From Myxococcales bacterium (GTDB lineage: Bacteria > Myxococcota_A > Polyangia > Nannocystales > Nannocystaceae), in the NCBI GenBank assembly GCA_020633335.1, contig JACKDU010000012.1:186001-250000 (forward strand): DNA of 64,000 nt, written 5' to 3'. This document shows positions 27,372 through 35,703 of the stretch, piece by piece (position 1 is the first letter of the stretch; each line of letters begins with the position of its first letter). The notes beneath the pieces are model-generated. The model did not search any database and was not told where the DNA came from. It worked only from the letters and a program-made list of their open reading frames with translations. The position numbers were made by a program, and so were the translations under genes.

Positions 27372-27388
<17 letters not shown>
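27110..27388 (-). pseudogene. DUF779 protein remnant lacking its N-terminus
   Basis: The minus strand encodes GPLMFHQSGGCCDGSAPMCY, GEFLIGARDVLLGEL, FYIGGDQYERWRHTRLTLDVVPGRG and FSLEAPEGVRFLIRSDLC, a clear DUF779 domain ending at the stop at 27110-27112. Full family members have about 25 further residues before GPLMFHQSGG; here the frame instead runs into antisense of a sigma-54 activator gene. Translation could restart at the ATG at 27367, giving 85 residues, but the missing N-terminus and the junction indicate a deletion product. DUF779 genes commonly neighbour alcohol/aldehyde dehydrogenase operons and their activators, which fits the adjacent remnant. Confidence 0.8.
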
Positions 27389-27709
<321 letters not shown>

Positions 27710-27907
27710 GCCGCGCCACGTGCGCGGTTCGCGGTGGCTCCGGCAAACCGTCGCCGAGCCACGCGACGCTCTTCGTCGGCGCCGAGAAATTCGACACCCG
27801 GGCTGAAACGCATCCTCGCCCGCGAGCACTGCCCCCGTAGACGGCGGCGCGTCGGCTTCCAGCGACGCGCCGCGACCGTGACGACGAATCCCTCACCCAG
27901 CGGATCG
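27710..27907. other. Intergenic stretch between activator remnant and protease gene
   Basis: 198 nt without a convincing gene. It should hold the promoter for the two protease genes downstream, but I see no clear promoter hexamers or terminator hairpin. Confidence 0.5.
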
Positions 27908-29158
27908 ATGAACACCATGACCCTCCGAATCTCCACCACCACCGCCTCGCGCCTCATGTGCGCCCTCGCGCTCGCCCCCGCCCTCGGGCTCGCGCTCCTC
28001 GTCGGCGCCTGCGACGAGGCGCCCGACGCCGACGTCGACGCCGACGCCGATGACCGCCAGGCCGAGCCGATCTACCAGCTCGTGCCCGGCGACTACCCCT
28101 TCCTCGACGGCGAGTCGACCGTCTGCTCGGAGTGGGAGGGCGACTTCGGCGACGCGGGGATCCACCGCTGGACCGAGTTCTACCTCCTCGATCGGATGAA
28201 CGAGGAGCTCGCCGCCGAGCCCGAGTGGCGCGCCCGCTTCGGCCGCGACCAGGTGGTGAGCTGCGACGACGCCCGCGAGTACCAGCGCCTCCGCCTCGAG
28301 TACGAGGCCGACAACGCGGCCCCGCCGGTGCTCGGCGGCAACTACCCGCCGGAGCCCGGCATCGAGCTCGGCGACCAGGTCGACAAGGTCGGCGAGGCGA
28401 CCGGCCTCTCAAACCACCAGGCGGTCGTCCGCCTCACCCGCAACCTCAGCGCGGTCCAGAACGGGACCATGAATGGGTGCAGCGGCACGCTGATCCACCC
28501 GCGGGTCGTCCTCACCGCGGCCCACTGCTTCTCCGGCGGCACGTCCTCGATGTCGCTCCTCCGCGAGGAGAACGGCGTGGTCCAGAGCTGGGTGACCCAG
28601 ACCGCGACGGTCTACCGCCACGCCTCCTACACCGGGGTCGGCGACGCCGGCGATGACATCGGCCTCGTGGTCTTTGCCAGCCCGATCCCCGGGGTCGAGA
28701 ACTTCACCCACACCATGCGGGTGCTGACCTCGTCGTTCGTCACCGGCGACGACGTCATCTTCTACGGCTGGGGGATCGCCTCCCACGACGGCTCCGGCGC
28801 GGGCACGCTCCGCTACGGCGCGGTCGACCTCAACTGGGCGAGCGCGCGGCACGTCACCGACACCGTCCTCCAGGGCGGCGCGCGGATCTGCAAGGGCGAC
28901 TCCGGCGGGACGCTCCGCCTCGAGCGGAGCTCCAACGGCCTCAGCGTCGACCTGGTCGGCGGCATGGCCTCCGAGTCCTCGGTCGGCAGCGACTTCTGCC
29001 CCTACCCGGGCGGGATCCAGCGCTGGTCGGCGACCGCCGACAAGATCGCCTGGATCGAGGCCCGCCTCCTCCTCAACGGGATCGACGTCACCGACGATCC
29101 GAGCACGGCCTGTCACCGCGCCTCGCAGTCGGGCCGCGACTACATGCGCTGCTGGTAG
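27908..29158 (+). CDS. Trypsin-like serine protease lipoprotein (first of a tandem pair)
   Basis: 416 residues from the ATG at 27908. The signal peptide ends in LALLVGAC (Cys35), so the enzyme is probably lipid-anchored. A ~130-residue acidic pro-region precedes the S1 domain beginning around QAVVRLTRN. Catalytic residues are present: His206 in LTAAHC, Asp250 in GDDIGLVVF and Ser332 in CKGDSGG. The protein lacks the usual SGGP proline (SGGT). It sits 13 nt before a second serine protease gene, with which it likely forms an operon. Substrate unknown. Confidence 0.92.
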   Translation: MNTMTLRISTTTASRLMCALALAPALGLALLVGACDEAPDADVDADADDRQAEPIYQLVPGDYPFLDGESTVCSEWEGDFGDAGIHRWTEFYLLDRMNEELAAEPEWRARFGRDQVVSCDDAREYQRLRLEYEADNAAPPVLGGNYPPEPGIELGDQVDKVGEATGLSNHQAVVRLTRNLSAVQNGTMNGCSGTLIHPRVVLTAAHCFSGGTSSMSLLREENGVVQSWVTQTATVYRHASYTGVGDAGDDIGLVVFASPIPGVENFTHTMRVLTSSFVTGDDVIFYGWGIASHDGSGAGTLRYGAVDLNWASARHVTDTVLQGGARICKGDSGGTLRLERSSNGLSVDLVGGMASESSVGSDFCPYPGGIQRWSATADKIAWIEARLLLNGIDVTDDPSTACHRASQSGRDYMRCW

Positions 29159-29171
29159 GGGGGGTGCTCTC

Positions 29172-30272
29172 GTGCGCGCGCGGGGAATCTCGACGAGGAT
29201 CGCGGCCGCCTTCGCCCTGGCGTCGGTGGCCGCGGCCGCGGCCTGCGAGCCGGCGGCGAGCGAGGGCGACGAGTGCTTGGCCCTCCGGATCTACCACGGC
29301 GTCGAGACCCCGAGCGCGCTCGGCCTGGGGCTCGGGCAGCGGGCCGCGATCGTCGCGGTCTACCCGTCCGAGCGCGCGACGATCTGCAGCGGGGTGATCG
29401 TCGCTGCGGGCGTCGCCCTGACCGCTGGCCACTGCGTCGACCCCGAGGCGCCGGAGCGCCTGCGGATCGGCTACTGGGACCCGGCGCTCCCCGAGGCGTC
29501 GGCGCGGGCGGCCGCGCGTCATCCCACGCTCGATGTCGGCGTGCTCTTCTTCGACGCGGCGGCGCTCGGCGAGGGGGTCCTGCCGATCCCGCTCTTGGAC
29601 GGGCGGATCGACGGGGCCTGGATCGGTGATCGCGTCGAGATCGCCGGCTTCGGTGGCACCCACCTCGGCGAGATCGGTGGGCTCCGCTTCGCCAGCGAGG
29701 CGATCACCGCGGTCGACGCGGCCCACCTCGTCGTCGACGGAGACGGCCGCAGCGGCGCCTGCGGAGGCGACTCGGGCGGGCCCCTCCTCGCCCGCGACGA
29801 TCGCGGGCGGATCCGCGTCGTCGGCCTCCTCGACTCCGGGCATGTCTCGTGCGTGCGCGACGATCACTACACCCGGGTCGATCTCCTCGCCGATTGGTGG
29901 CCCTTCGAATGGCGAGACCCCGAGGCGGTTGACCGCGGCTGCGAGGGGCTCGATTCGGAGGGCGCCTGCGTCCGCGGCCAGGCGATGCGCTGCGGCGCGG
30001 AGGGGTCGATCGTCGTCGAGCGCTGCGGCGCCGAGGAGCTCTGCGGCCAGCGGCCCGACGAGCCAGGGTTCACCTGCGTCGCCGCGGCCGACGACGCGTG
30101 TGATGGCGCGGGTTCGGAGCCCCTCTGCGACGGTGATCTCCTGATCCGCTGCGAGGGCGGCGGCCAGGTGGTCGAGGATTGCGGCGCCTGCGGGGGGACC
30201 TGCGCGGCGTGGACGCCTGGGGGGTTGGCGGGGTGTGTCGCGACTGAAGAGAGCGAGGTCGGCGGGCCGTGA
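29172..30272 (+). CDS. Trypsin-like serine protease lipoprotein (second of pair) with Cys-rich tail
   Basis: 366 residues from a GTG at 29172. The signal ends AAAAC (Cys25). The S1 triad is complete: His87 in LTAGHCVD, Asp121 in TLDVGVLFF and Ser201 in CGGDSGGPLL. After the protease domain (~240) comes a Cys-rich tail with evenly spaced CxxG/RCG elements (MRCGAEG, ERCGAEELCG, ALIRCEGG-like), probably small disulfide-bonded repeats. The two proteases differ considerably outside the active site, so this is not a recent duplication. Confidence 0.9.
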   Translation: MRARGISTRIAAAFALASVAAAAACEPAASEGDECLALRIYHGVETPSALGLGLGQRAAIVAVYPSERATICSGVIVAAGVALTAGHCVDPEAPERLRIGYWDPALPEASARAAARHPTLDVGVLFFDAAALGEGVLPIPLLDGRIDGAWIGDRVEIAGFGGTHLGEIGGLRFASEAITAVDAAHLVVDGDGRSGACGGDSGGPLLARDDRGRIRVVGLLDSGHVSCVRDDHYTRVDLLADWWPFEWRDPEAVDRGCEGLDSEGACVRGQAMRCGAEGSIVVERCGAEELCGQRPDEPGFTCVAAADDACDGAGSEPLCDGDLLIRCEGGGQVVEDCGACGGTCAAWTPGGLAGCVATEESEVGGP

Positions 30273-30285
30273 TCTGCCCCGGGCC

Positions 30286-31305
30286 TCAGGGCGGCGGCAT
30301 CATCCCGCCGCCGGCCCCCTTCGCGGAGCAGCTCGGGTCCGCGAGCGACCCCCGGATCGCGATCACCTTCGACGCCAGCATCGCCCCGTCGGGCATCCGC
30401 GCGGTCGTCAGGACGTAGGGCGAGAGGTCGCTCTCGCCGCCGATCACGTTGTCGGTGGTGTTGGTCGTGTCCGGCTGGCCGAAGCTCGCGTACTCGGGGT
30501 GGGAGGCGAAGATCTCGGCGTTCTGGGCGTCGTCGAAGAAGAGCTGAGAGGTCACGTAGAGGTCGGCGCCGATGTAGATCCGGAAGTGGATGTGGATCGC
30601 GCGGCCCGAGTACCAGCCCGGGTAGCAGGTGTCGAAGTCAACCCGGCCGTCGGCGCCCGCGCTCTGGGTGCCGCGGAAATAGAGGTAGTTCACGGCGTCG
30701 GGATCGTCGCCGTAGCACATCATCCCGCTCGGCGTGACGCCCGAGTAGACGCCCGTCCGCTGGGTGTGCCAGATCTCGACCCGCGCGCCGGCGACCGGCT
30801 CGCAGGTGTCGGCGTCGACGATCTTCAGCGCGAGGCGCACCGGCAGCCCGGTGAAGCCCTCGCTGACGTCCTGTCGCTCGATCGTGTCGGCCGTGCAGGG
30901 CCCCTCGGTGGTCTCGCAGATCAGCGCGCAGGCGCCCGCGCCGACGAAGGGGTCGGGGTAGCAGGCCTTGGCGGTCATCGCCGCAGTGCCGCCGCTCGCC
31001 CACTCCGCGGCCGCGTCGCCACACTCGGCGCCGCCGCTGCTCGTCTCGCCGTCGCTCTCTCCGCCACTGCCGGTGCTGGCGTTGCCGCTGGACGAGCCGC
31101 CGCTCGTCGACGCGTCCGCGTCGCCGGACGAGCCGTCCGAGCTCCCGCCCGTGGTCCCGCCGGTCGACGCGTCGATCTCATCGTCGGCGCCCTCGACGGT
31201 GCAGCCGGCGAGGAGGGCGGTGCCGCCGACGCCGAGCCAGCGGAGGACCTCGCGGCGGCGGACCTGATGGGTGCGGAGGATGGATCGTGCAGGCTGATCG
31301 GTCAT
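30286..31305 (-). CDS. Intradiol ring-cleavage dioxygenase-like lipoprotein
   Basis: 339 residues. A twin-arginine-like motif (VRRREVLRWLG) precedes the lipobox LLAGC (Cys35), followed by a ~60-residue Ser/Gly/Asp linker. The catalytic-type domain shows EIWHTQRTGVYSG (Tyr187), PGWYSGRAIHIHFRI (Tyr232, His238, His240), matching the two Tyr/two His Fe(III) ligands of protocatechuate and catechol intradiol dioxygenases. Many secreted members of this superfamily have unknown substrates. Conserved extra cysteines suggest an oxidising extracytoplasmic environment. Ends 13 nt from the convergent protease gene. Confidence 0.85.
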   Translation of the reverse strand: MTDQPARSILRTHQVRRREVLRWLGVGGTALLAGCTVEGADDEIDASTGGTTGGSSDGSSGDADASTSGGSSSGNASTGSGGESDGETSSGGAECGDAAAEWASGGTAAMTAKACYPDPFVGAGACALICETTEGPCTADTIERQDVSEGFTGLPVRLALKIVDADTCEPVAGARVEIWHTQRTGVYSGVTPSGMMCYGDDPDAVNYLYFRGTQSAGADGRVDFDTCYPGWYSGRAIHIHFRIYIGADLYVTSQLFFDDAQNAEIFASHPEYASFGQPDTTNTTDNVIGGESDLSPYVLTTARMPDGAMLASKVIAIRGSLADPSCSAKGAGGGMMPPP

Positions 31306-31414
31306 CGTCGGTGAGCAACCGGAACGGCGTCCCGATTACGCTGGCGGGCAAAAACGCAGGGATCCCCGCGGGGCGTCGGGGGTCGTTCCGGGTCGTCGAT
31401 GGATGATCGGGCGC

Positions 31415-32977
31415 TCACCGCTGGGGCCGGCGCCAGACCAGCGGGCCCAGGGGGATTGGGTCCCGGTGGAGCGCCACGGGAGAGAGATCGACGATCATCG
31501 TGAAGTCGCGGGGTGCGGGTGAGTGCGTCGAGTCATCGCCCTCGTCCTGGGTAGGGGCGGGCTGCTCGTCGGGCGGGTCTGCGGGCAGCGCCGGTGGCGG
31601 GTTGAGCATGACGAGTCGGCGTCCGTCCTTCGCCTCGGCAAAGACCCCGCGCTCGCTCGCCTCGTCCGGAGCGGGCGGGAGCGCCTCAAGACGATCTTCC
31701 GCGGGGCTCCAGCGCCACCGCTTCGCCGCTCCCCCGACCCTCGGCACCAGCACGACACCCTCGTCGAAGGTGTCGATCACCCGGCGGTCGTCGGGCACGC
31801 GCCACTCCCGTAGATCCCGCATGTCGACCACGTAGGTCGCGTCGTCTCGGTCGTCGTAGGTGGTGAAGCGCTCGACCTCGAAGTCACCCCAGCTGCTTCT
31901 GACGCTGTGGACGACCCTGCTCCCGATCGTTCGGTGGACCCCGGGCCCGTGGATCTCGATCGAGAGCACGTCGGGACGTTCGCCGCGGCATGCGACCAGC
32001 GCTCGCTGCAGCCCCGCAGACGCCCGGAGGAGCTCCCCCTGACATGTGGGCGGCACCCACTCGGTGACGCTCCCGTCGAGCCCGTGGGCGATGATCGCCC
32101 CGCGCGGACCGAGGGCGAGGACCCAGGGTCCGACGGTGCGGAGACGTCCCGGGATCACGCGGAGCGGACCACCTGTCGCGGGTGCGACGTGGAGGATCTC
32201 ACGATCGTAGTCTCCTGCGATCGGGATGCCGGCGCAGCCGAGAAATGGCCGCCAGCACGGCCGCGGCTGGGGGGCCTCCGCTCGCCGCGCATAGCTCAGT
32301 TCACCATCATGGTTCGTGTCCTCGATCACCGCCTCCACCAGCAACCATTCGCCCCCCTCGGAGAAGTAGGCGTGGGCGACGGGACCCGGCGCATGGAATC
32401 GGACCTCGTGCCCGGTCTTCAGCGTGCGCACGGCCACGTCGGCGCCCTGCTCTCGACGCCGGGGGACCAGGTAGGCGATCCGCCGCCGCTGCCGATCGAA
32501 GCTCACCACCCGGGTCGAGAGGGTCGCCGCGTCGTCGTCGATGTCGGCGCCGCGGAGCACCTCGGTCCTCCGCGCTCCGACATGATGGACGAGGAGCCGC
32601 CCGCGCTGGATGAGGACGAGCTCCTCGCCGTCGGCGCTCTGACCGAAGAAGTCGTCGATCGCCTGCCCCTCGCCGCTCCCGAAGATCAGGTAGGGCCGCA
32701 GCGCGTCCCCCTCCGCGCCGTAGCGGGTGGTCCAGGCGGCGATCGCTCCGTCGCCGTCGCTGTCCTCGCGCGCCTGGCAGAGGACGACCCAGCGCGCGCT
32801 GGGGTCCGCGGCGCCGAAGGTGAAGGGGTGCGCGCTGCCGATCGGTCCGCTCGCGTCGGCAGGCGCCGCGGGGGCCGGCCGCGGCGCGGCGATCGTCCGC
32901 CGGACGCCGCCGCCGCACGAGGCCAGCGCGAGCGCGGCCATCCACGAGAGAGCGCAGGCGAGGAGAGCTCGTCGCAT
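31415..32977 (-). CDS. Lipoprotein with beta-propeller-like repeats, function unknown
   Basis: 520 residues from an ATG at 32977 (an earlier in-frame ATG would place 30 extra residues before a normal signal peptide). Signal ends ALALASC (Cys20). The mature protein alternates short strands and loops (RWVVLCQARED, EELVLIQRGRLLVHHVG, RRIAYLVPRRR, EWLLVEAVIED), consistent with a TolB/WD-like propeller of six or seven blades. It lacks recognisable catalytic motifs. Third-position GC is lower than in the injection-system genes, including several CAT/TCT/ACG codons. Confidence 0.75.
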   Translation of the reverse strand: MRRALLACALSWMAALALASCGGGVRRTIAAPRPAPAAPADASGPIGSAHPFTFGAADPSARWVVLCQAREDSDGDGAIAAWTTRYGAEGDALRPYLIFGSGEGQAIDDFFGQSADGEELVLIQRGRLLVHHVGARRTEVLRGADIDDDAATLSTRVVSFDRQRRRIAYLVPRRREQGADVAVRTLKTGHEVRFHAPGPVAHAYFSEGGEWLLVEAVIEDTNHDGELSYARRAEAPQPRPCWRPFLGCAGIPIAGDYDREILHVAPATGGPLRVIPGRLRTVGPWVLALGPRGAIIAHGLDGSVTEWVPPTCQGELLRASAGLQRALVACRGERPDVLSIEIHGPGVHRTIGSRVVHSVRSSWGDFEVERFTTYDDRDDATYVVDMRDLREWRVPDDRRVIDTFDEGVVLVPRVGGAAKRWRWSPAEDRLEALPPAPDEASERGVFAEAKDGRRLVMLNPPPALPADPPDEQPAPTQDEGDDSTHSPAPRDFTMIVDLSPVALHRDPIPLGPLVWRRPQR

Positions 32978-33109
32978 CGGGCTCCGTGGATGATGGCAGA
33001 GTCGTCGCCCCTCTTGGGGGCGAGCGGAAACGCAAGCAGCGCTCAGGTCGCTCCGCCGGCGCGCCATCCCGACACCGGCCTCGTCTCCCCGACACGAAAG
33101 GAGCCCCCC

Positions 33110-33172
33110 ATGAAGCTCAAGACCAGGGTCCGAGCCGGCAACAAGGCGATCGATTGCCCGAACCTACCCTAG
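33110..33172 (+). CDS. Candidate 20-residue peptide gene with strong ribosome binding site
   Basis: ATG at 33110 opens MKLKTRVRAGNKAIDCPNLP and ends at TAG 33170-33172. AAAGGAG lies at 33097-33103, six bases before the ATG, one of the best Shine-Dalgarno sequences in this window. The peptide is basic with a single Cys and begins with an MKxKTxVxAG pattern I associate with very short bacterial peptides, but I cannot name a family. It is divergent to the lipoprotein gene at 31415-32977. It could be a signal, a leader or a truncated remnant of a longer peptide. Confidence 0.5.
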   Translation: MKLKTRVRAGNKAIDCPNLP

Positions 33173-33241
33173 GATTCGGCCATGCGAGCGATGGCGCGAG
33201 CGGCCCCGCCCGGGGTCGCTCGCGTCAACGTCAGCGTCCGC

Positions 33242-34117
33242 TCAGAGCGGGATGATGTCGACGTCGATGCACCACTGGGCCTTGGGGTAGACCGCGACCG
33301 CGGCGATGTCGTAGAAGGCCGCGCCCGTGTTGCACCCGCCGCTCCCGTTGACCCGGTAGAACGACTGGTGGCCCGGCGGCGGGATGTCGTCGACGGCGAG
33401 CCCGAAGCCGGTGTCCATCGCCAGGTCGCCGGCGGCGAGGCCGATGCAGAAGCTCTCGACCTGGAGGAGGTAGTCGAGGTCGACCTCGTGGTAGCCGGGG
33501 CTGACGTCGGCGTCGGTGAGGCTGAAGGGCGGGAGGATCGGATCGGCGCTCGGGGCGTTGCCGTCGAAGCCGCGGACCTCGACCACCGGGTTCGAGGGGC
33601 TCTTGCGAGTCGCCGCGACCTGGTAGCCGATCCGCGAGATCCTGTAGGTCGGCGGCAGGCCGGTGAAGCACTCCTGGGGGAACATGCGGGCCGCCTGCCC
33701 GTTCATGATGTCGGGCTCGTAGTAGCACCAGAGGGGGAGGTTGCACTTGCCGTCGGCGTAGTGCTGGAGGCGCATCGCCGGCTGCGGCGCCTCGGTCGTC
33801 GAGCCATCGGAGGTCCCGCTGGTCGTGAGGTCGGTCGTCGAGATCGCGGTCGTCACGCCCGTCGTCGCGGTCGCGTCGGTGGTCGTCGAGCTCGCGCCGG
33901 CGCCGGAGTCGGTGCCGGCGGTCGTCGTTTCGCCGGTCGTCGCGGAGGTGGATGACGCGCTGGCAGACGCGCTGGCGGAGGCGCTGGCGGACGCGCTCGT
34001 CGTCGCGCTCGAGGCGGTCGCGTCGGTCTCGTCGCCCGTGTAGGCCGGGTTGTCGAGGCTGCACGCGGCGACGACGAGCAGCACGAGCGGCGAGCGGCCG
34101 AGGGCGCGGTCGTCCAT
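33242..34117 (-). CDS. Secreted lipoprotein with long Ser/Ala/Thr linker
   Basis: 291 residues from the ATG at 34117. Signal ends LLVVAAC (Cys18). A ~90-residue low-complexity linker of Ala-Ser and Thr-Ser repeats separates the anchor from a compact ~170-residue domain with five cysteines (YADGKCNLPLWCYYEPD, MFPQECFTGLP, VESFCIGLAAG, SGGCNTGAAF, AQWCIDV). The domain has a beta-sandwich-like strand pattern. I do not recognise the family. Same design as other surface lipoproteins here. Confidence 0.75.
   Translation of the reverse strand: MDDRALGRSPLVLLVVAACSLDNPAYTGDETDATASSATTSASASASASASASASSTSATTGETTTAGTDSGAGASSTTTDATATTGVTTAISTTDLTTSGTSDGSTTEAPQPAMRLQHYADGKCNLPLWCYYEPDIMNGQAARMFPQECFTGLPPTYRISRIGYQVAATRKSPSNPVVEVRGFDGNAPSADPILPPFSLTDADVSPGYHEVDLDYLLQVESFCIGLAAGDLAMDTGFGLAVDDIPPPGHQSFYRVNGSGGCNTGAAFYDIAAVAVYPKAQWCIDVDIIPL
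33947..34015. repeat. Degenerate hexanucleotide tandem repeat coding (Ala-Ser)n
   Basis: Roughly eight gcgctgg/cgacgcgctgg-type hexamer units on the plus strand encode alternating Ala-Ser in the linker of the minus-strand lipoprotein. Unit length preserves frame. Confidence 0.65.
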
Positions 34118-34185
34118 GGTCTCGCACGCTAGCACGGTCGGCGGAGTGGCGATGCGGTCGGGCGCGGCGCTAGTATTGAGAGGTG

Positions 34186-35703
34186 ATGCACGCCTCGATC
34201 GCTCTCCATCCGTCGGCGCGCGAGGCCGCGCTCCGCGTGGGCGTCTTCGCGGTCGCGCTCGGCGTCGGCGTCGGCGGCTGCGGACACGGGGTCGGCGCCG
34301 ACAGCGAGAGCGGCACGGGGGCCGCAGAGGAGGACTTCTACGCGGTCGAGCCTGGGCCGCTCTGCGGCGCGGTCGGGCCGGTCAAGCTCCTCGACCTCGA
34401 CGAGGGATCCGAGCTCCTGCCGATCGACGGCCTGAGCCGCATCGGCGATCGCTACTACATCACCGTCGGCCACGGGCGTGAGACGGACGTCAACCTCGGC
34501 GGGGATTGGCTCTACCAGACCCGCTACGCGTCGACGACCACCTACAGCGTCGATCGCTGCGGCGGCGACGCGAAGGTCGTCTCCACGCGCCTCGACCGGG
34601 TGCCCTTCACCCTCCCGCGCTGGCCCGCGCGGCCGGTGGCCTGCTCCGAGGGGGACCTCGTCGCGCTCGAGCCGCGGGTCGTGCTGATCACGGATGGTTG
34701 CGGGCTGTGGCCTTCCGTCTCGGCCACGCTGGTCGACGAGGGCGCCGTCCTGACCTGGGTGCTCGACGAGAGCGGGTACACGGCGCACTCGTTTCGGGGC
34801 CACATGGAGGGCGATGCGCCTGGCTTCCTCCCGCCCGTCGAGATCACCGACTACGCGCGGCCGACGTTGATCCTCGGCGACGAGATCGTCATCAACGACC
34901 TCCCCGACTACGGCGCCGAGCAGCTCCGCAGCGTCACGCTCCCGGATCTCACGGCGACGGTCCTCGTCGACGCCTGGACCGAGACCTTCGCGGCGACCGC
35001 GTCGCACCTCCTCTACGTCGGCCCCGGCGGGGTGATTCTTCGCGATCGCGCGGACGACTCGGAGCAGGTGGTCTTCGGCTACCCACAGGACCCCTGGTCC
35101 CTTGATCCCCTCGCCTTCGAGGGGGGCTACGCGGTGATCCGCGACACCTACTACGGCGGCGGTCGTATCATCGATCTCGAGAGCCGGGTCATGCGCGACG
35201 TCGCCCCGGGGATCCAGATCGTCGGGCCGATCGTCGACGGCCGCTGGCTCCTCGAGCGCGAGAGCGGCGAGGGCCTCCTCCTCGACCACGCGAGCGGCGT
35301 GCAGAGCTCCCTCGGCGATATCTCGGGGGAGATCGTCGCGCGCGCGGGCGACGGCGTCGTCCTCCAGGAGGGCAGGTCAGTGGACCTCCGCGACCCCTTC
35401 GAGGTCGCGCTCGTCCCCTACAGCGGCGGCGACAGGCGCGTCCTCGCGAGGCGCGCGACCTCCCGCTTCGTCCGCCTCGCCGACGGCCGCGTCGTCACGC
35501 TGGTCAACGTCGGCGACGGGTTCCGCGGCGACCTCGTCGTCGTCGATCCGGCGACCCTCCACGAGCACCGGATCGACGGGCCGGTCTTCGCCTTCAACGA
35601 CGGGCAGAGCGTCGCCGGCGCGCTCGACCCCGGGCTCGTCGCCTATCAGGTGATCGACGGCGAGCGCAGCGGGGTCTACCTCATCAACCTCGCCGCGCCC
35701 TAG
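34186..35703 (+). CDS. Lipoprotein, predicted beta-propeller, function unknown
   Basis: 505 residues from the ATG at 34186 (a GTG one codon earlier is also possible). GAGAGG sits just ahead. Signal ends GVGVGGC. The mature protein has repeated blade-like strand patterns (GDRYYITVGHGRET, PRVVLITDGCGLWPS, TASHLLYVGPGGVILRDR, SRFVRLADGRVVTLVNVG) suggesting a six- to eight-bladed propeller. No catalytic residues are evident. TAGTAT at 34171-34176 could be a -10 element close to the start. The 3' end overlaps the convergent cytochrome gene by 20 nt. Confidence 0.78.
   Translation: MHASIALHPSAREAALRVGVFAVALGVGVGGCGHGVGADSESGTGAAEEDFYAVEPGPLCGAVGPVKLLDLDEGSELLPIDGLSRIGDRYYITVGHGRETDVNLGGDWLYQTRYASTTTYSVDRCGGDAKVVSTRLDRVPFTLPRWPARPVACSEGDLVALEPRVVLITDGCGLWPSVSATLVDEGAVLTWVLDESGYTAHSFRGHMEGDAPGFLPPVEITDYARPTLILGDEIVINDLPDYGAEQLRSVTLPDLTATVLVDAWTETFAATASHLLYVGPGGVILRDRADDSEQVVFGYPQDPWSLDPLAFEGGYAVIRDTYYGGGRIIDLESRVMRDVAPGIQIVGPIVDGRWLLERESGEGLLLDHASGVQSSLGDISGEIVARAGDGVVLQEGRSVDLRDPFEVALVPYSGGDRRVLARRATSRFVRLADGRVVTLVNVGDGFRGDLVVVDPATLHEHRIDGPVFAFNDGQSVAGALDPGLVAYQVIDGERSGVYLINLAAP

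Noticed and set aside
27734..27907. Extended N-terminus for the first serine protease
   Set aside because: The extra 58 codons are Arg-rich and precede a normal lipoprotein signal; starting at 27908 is more plausible.
27710..27907. Possible tRNA or structured RNA
   Set aside because: No cloverleaf arms or T-loop sequence could be found.
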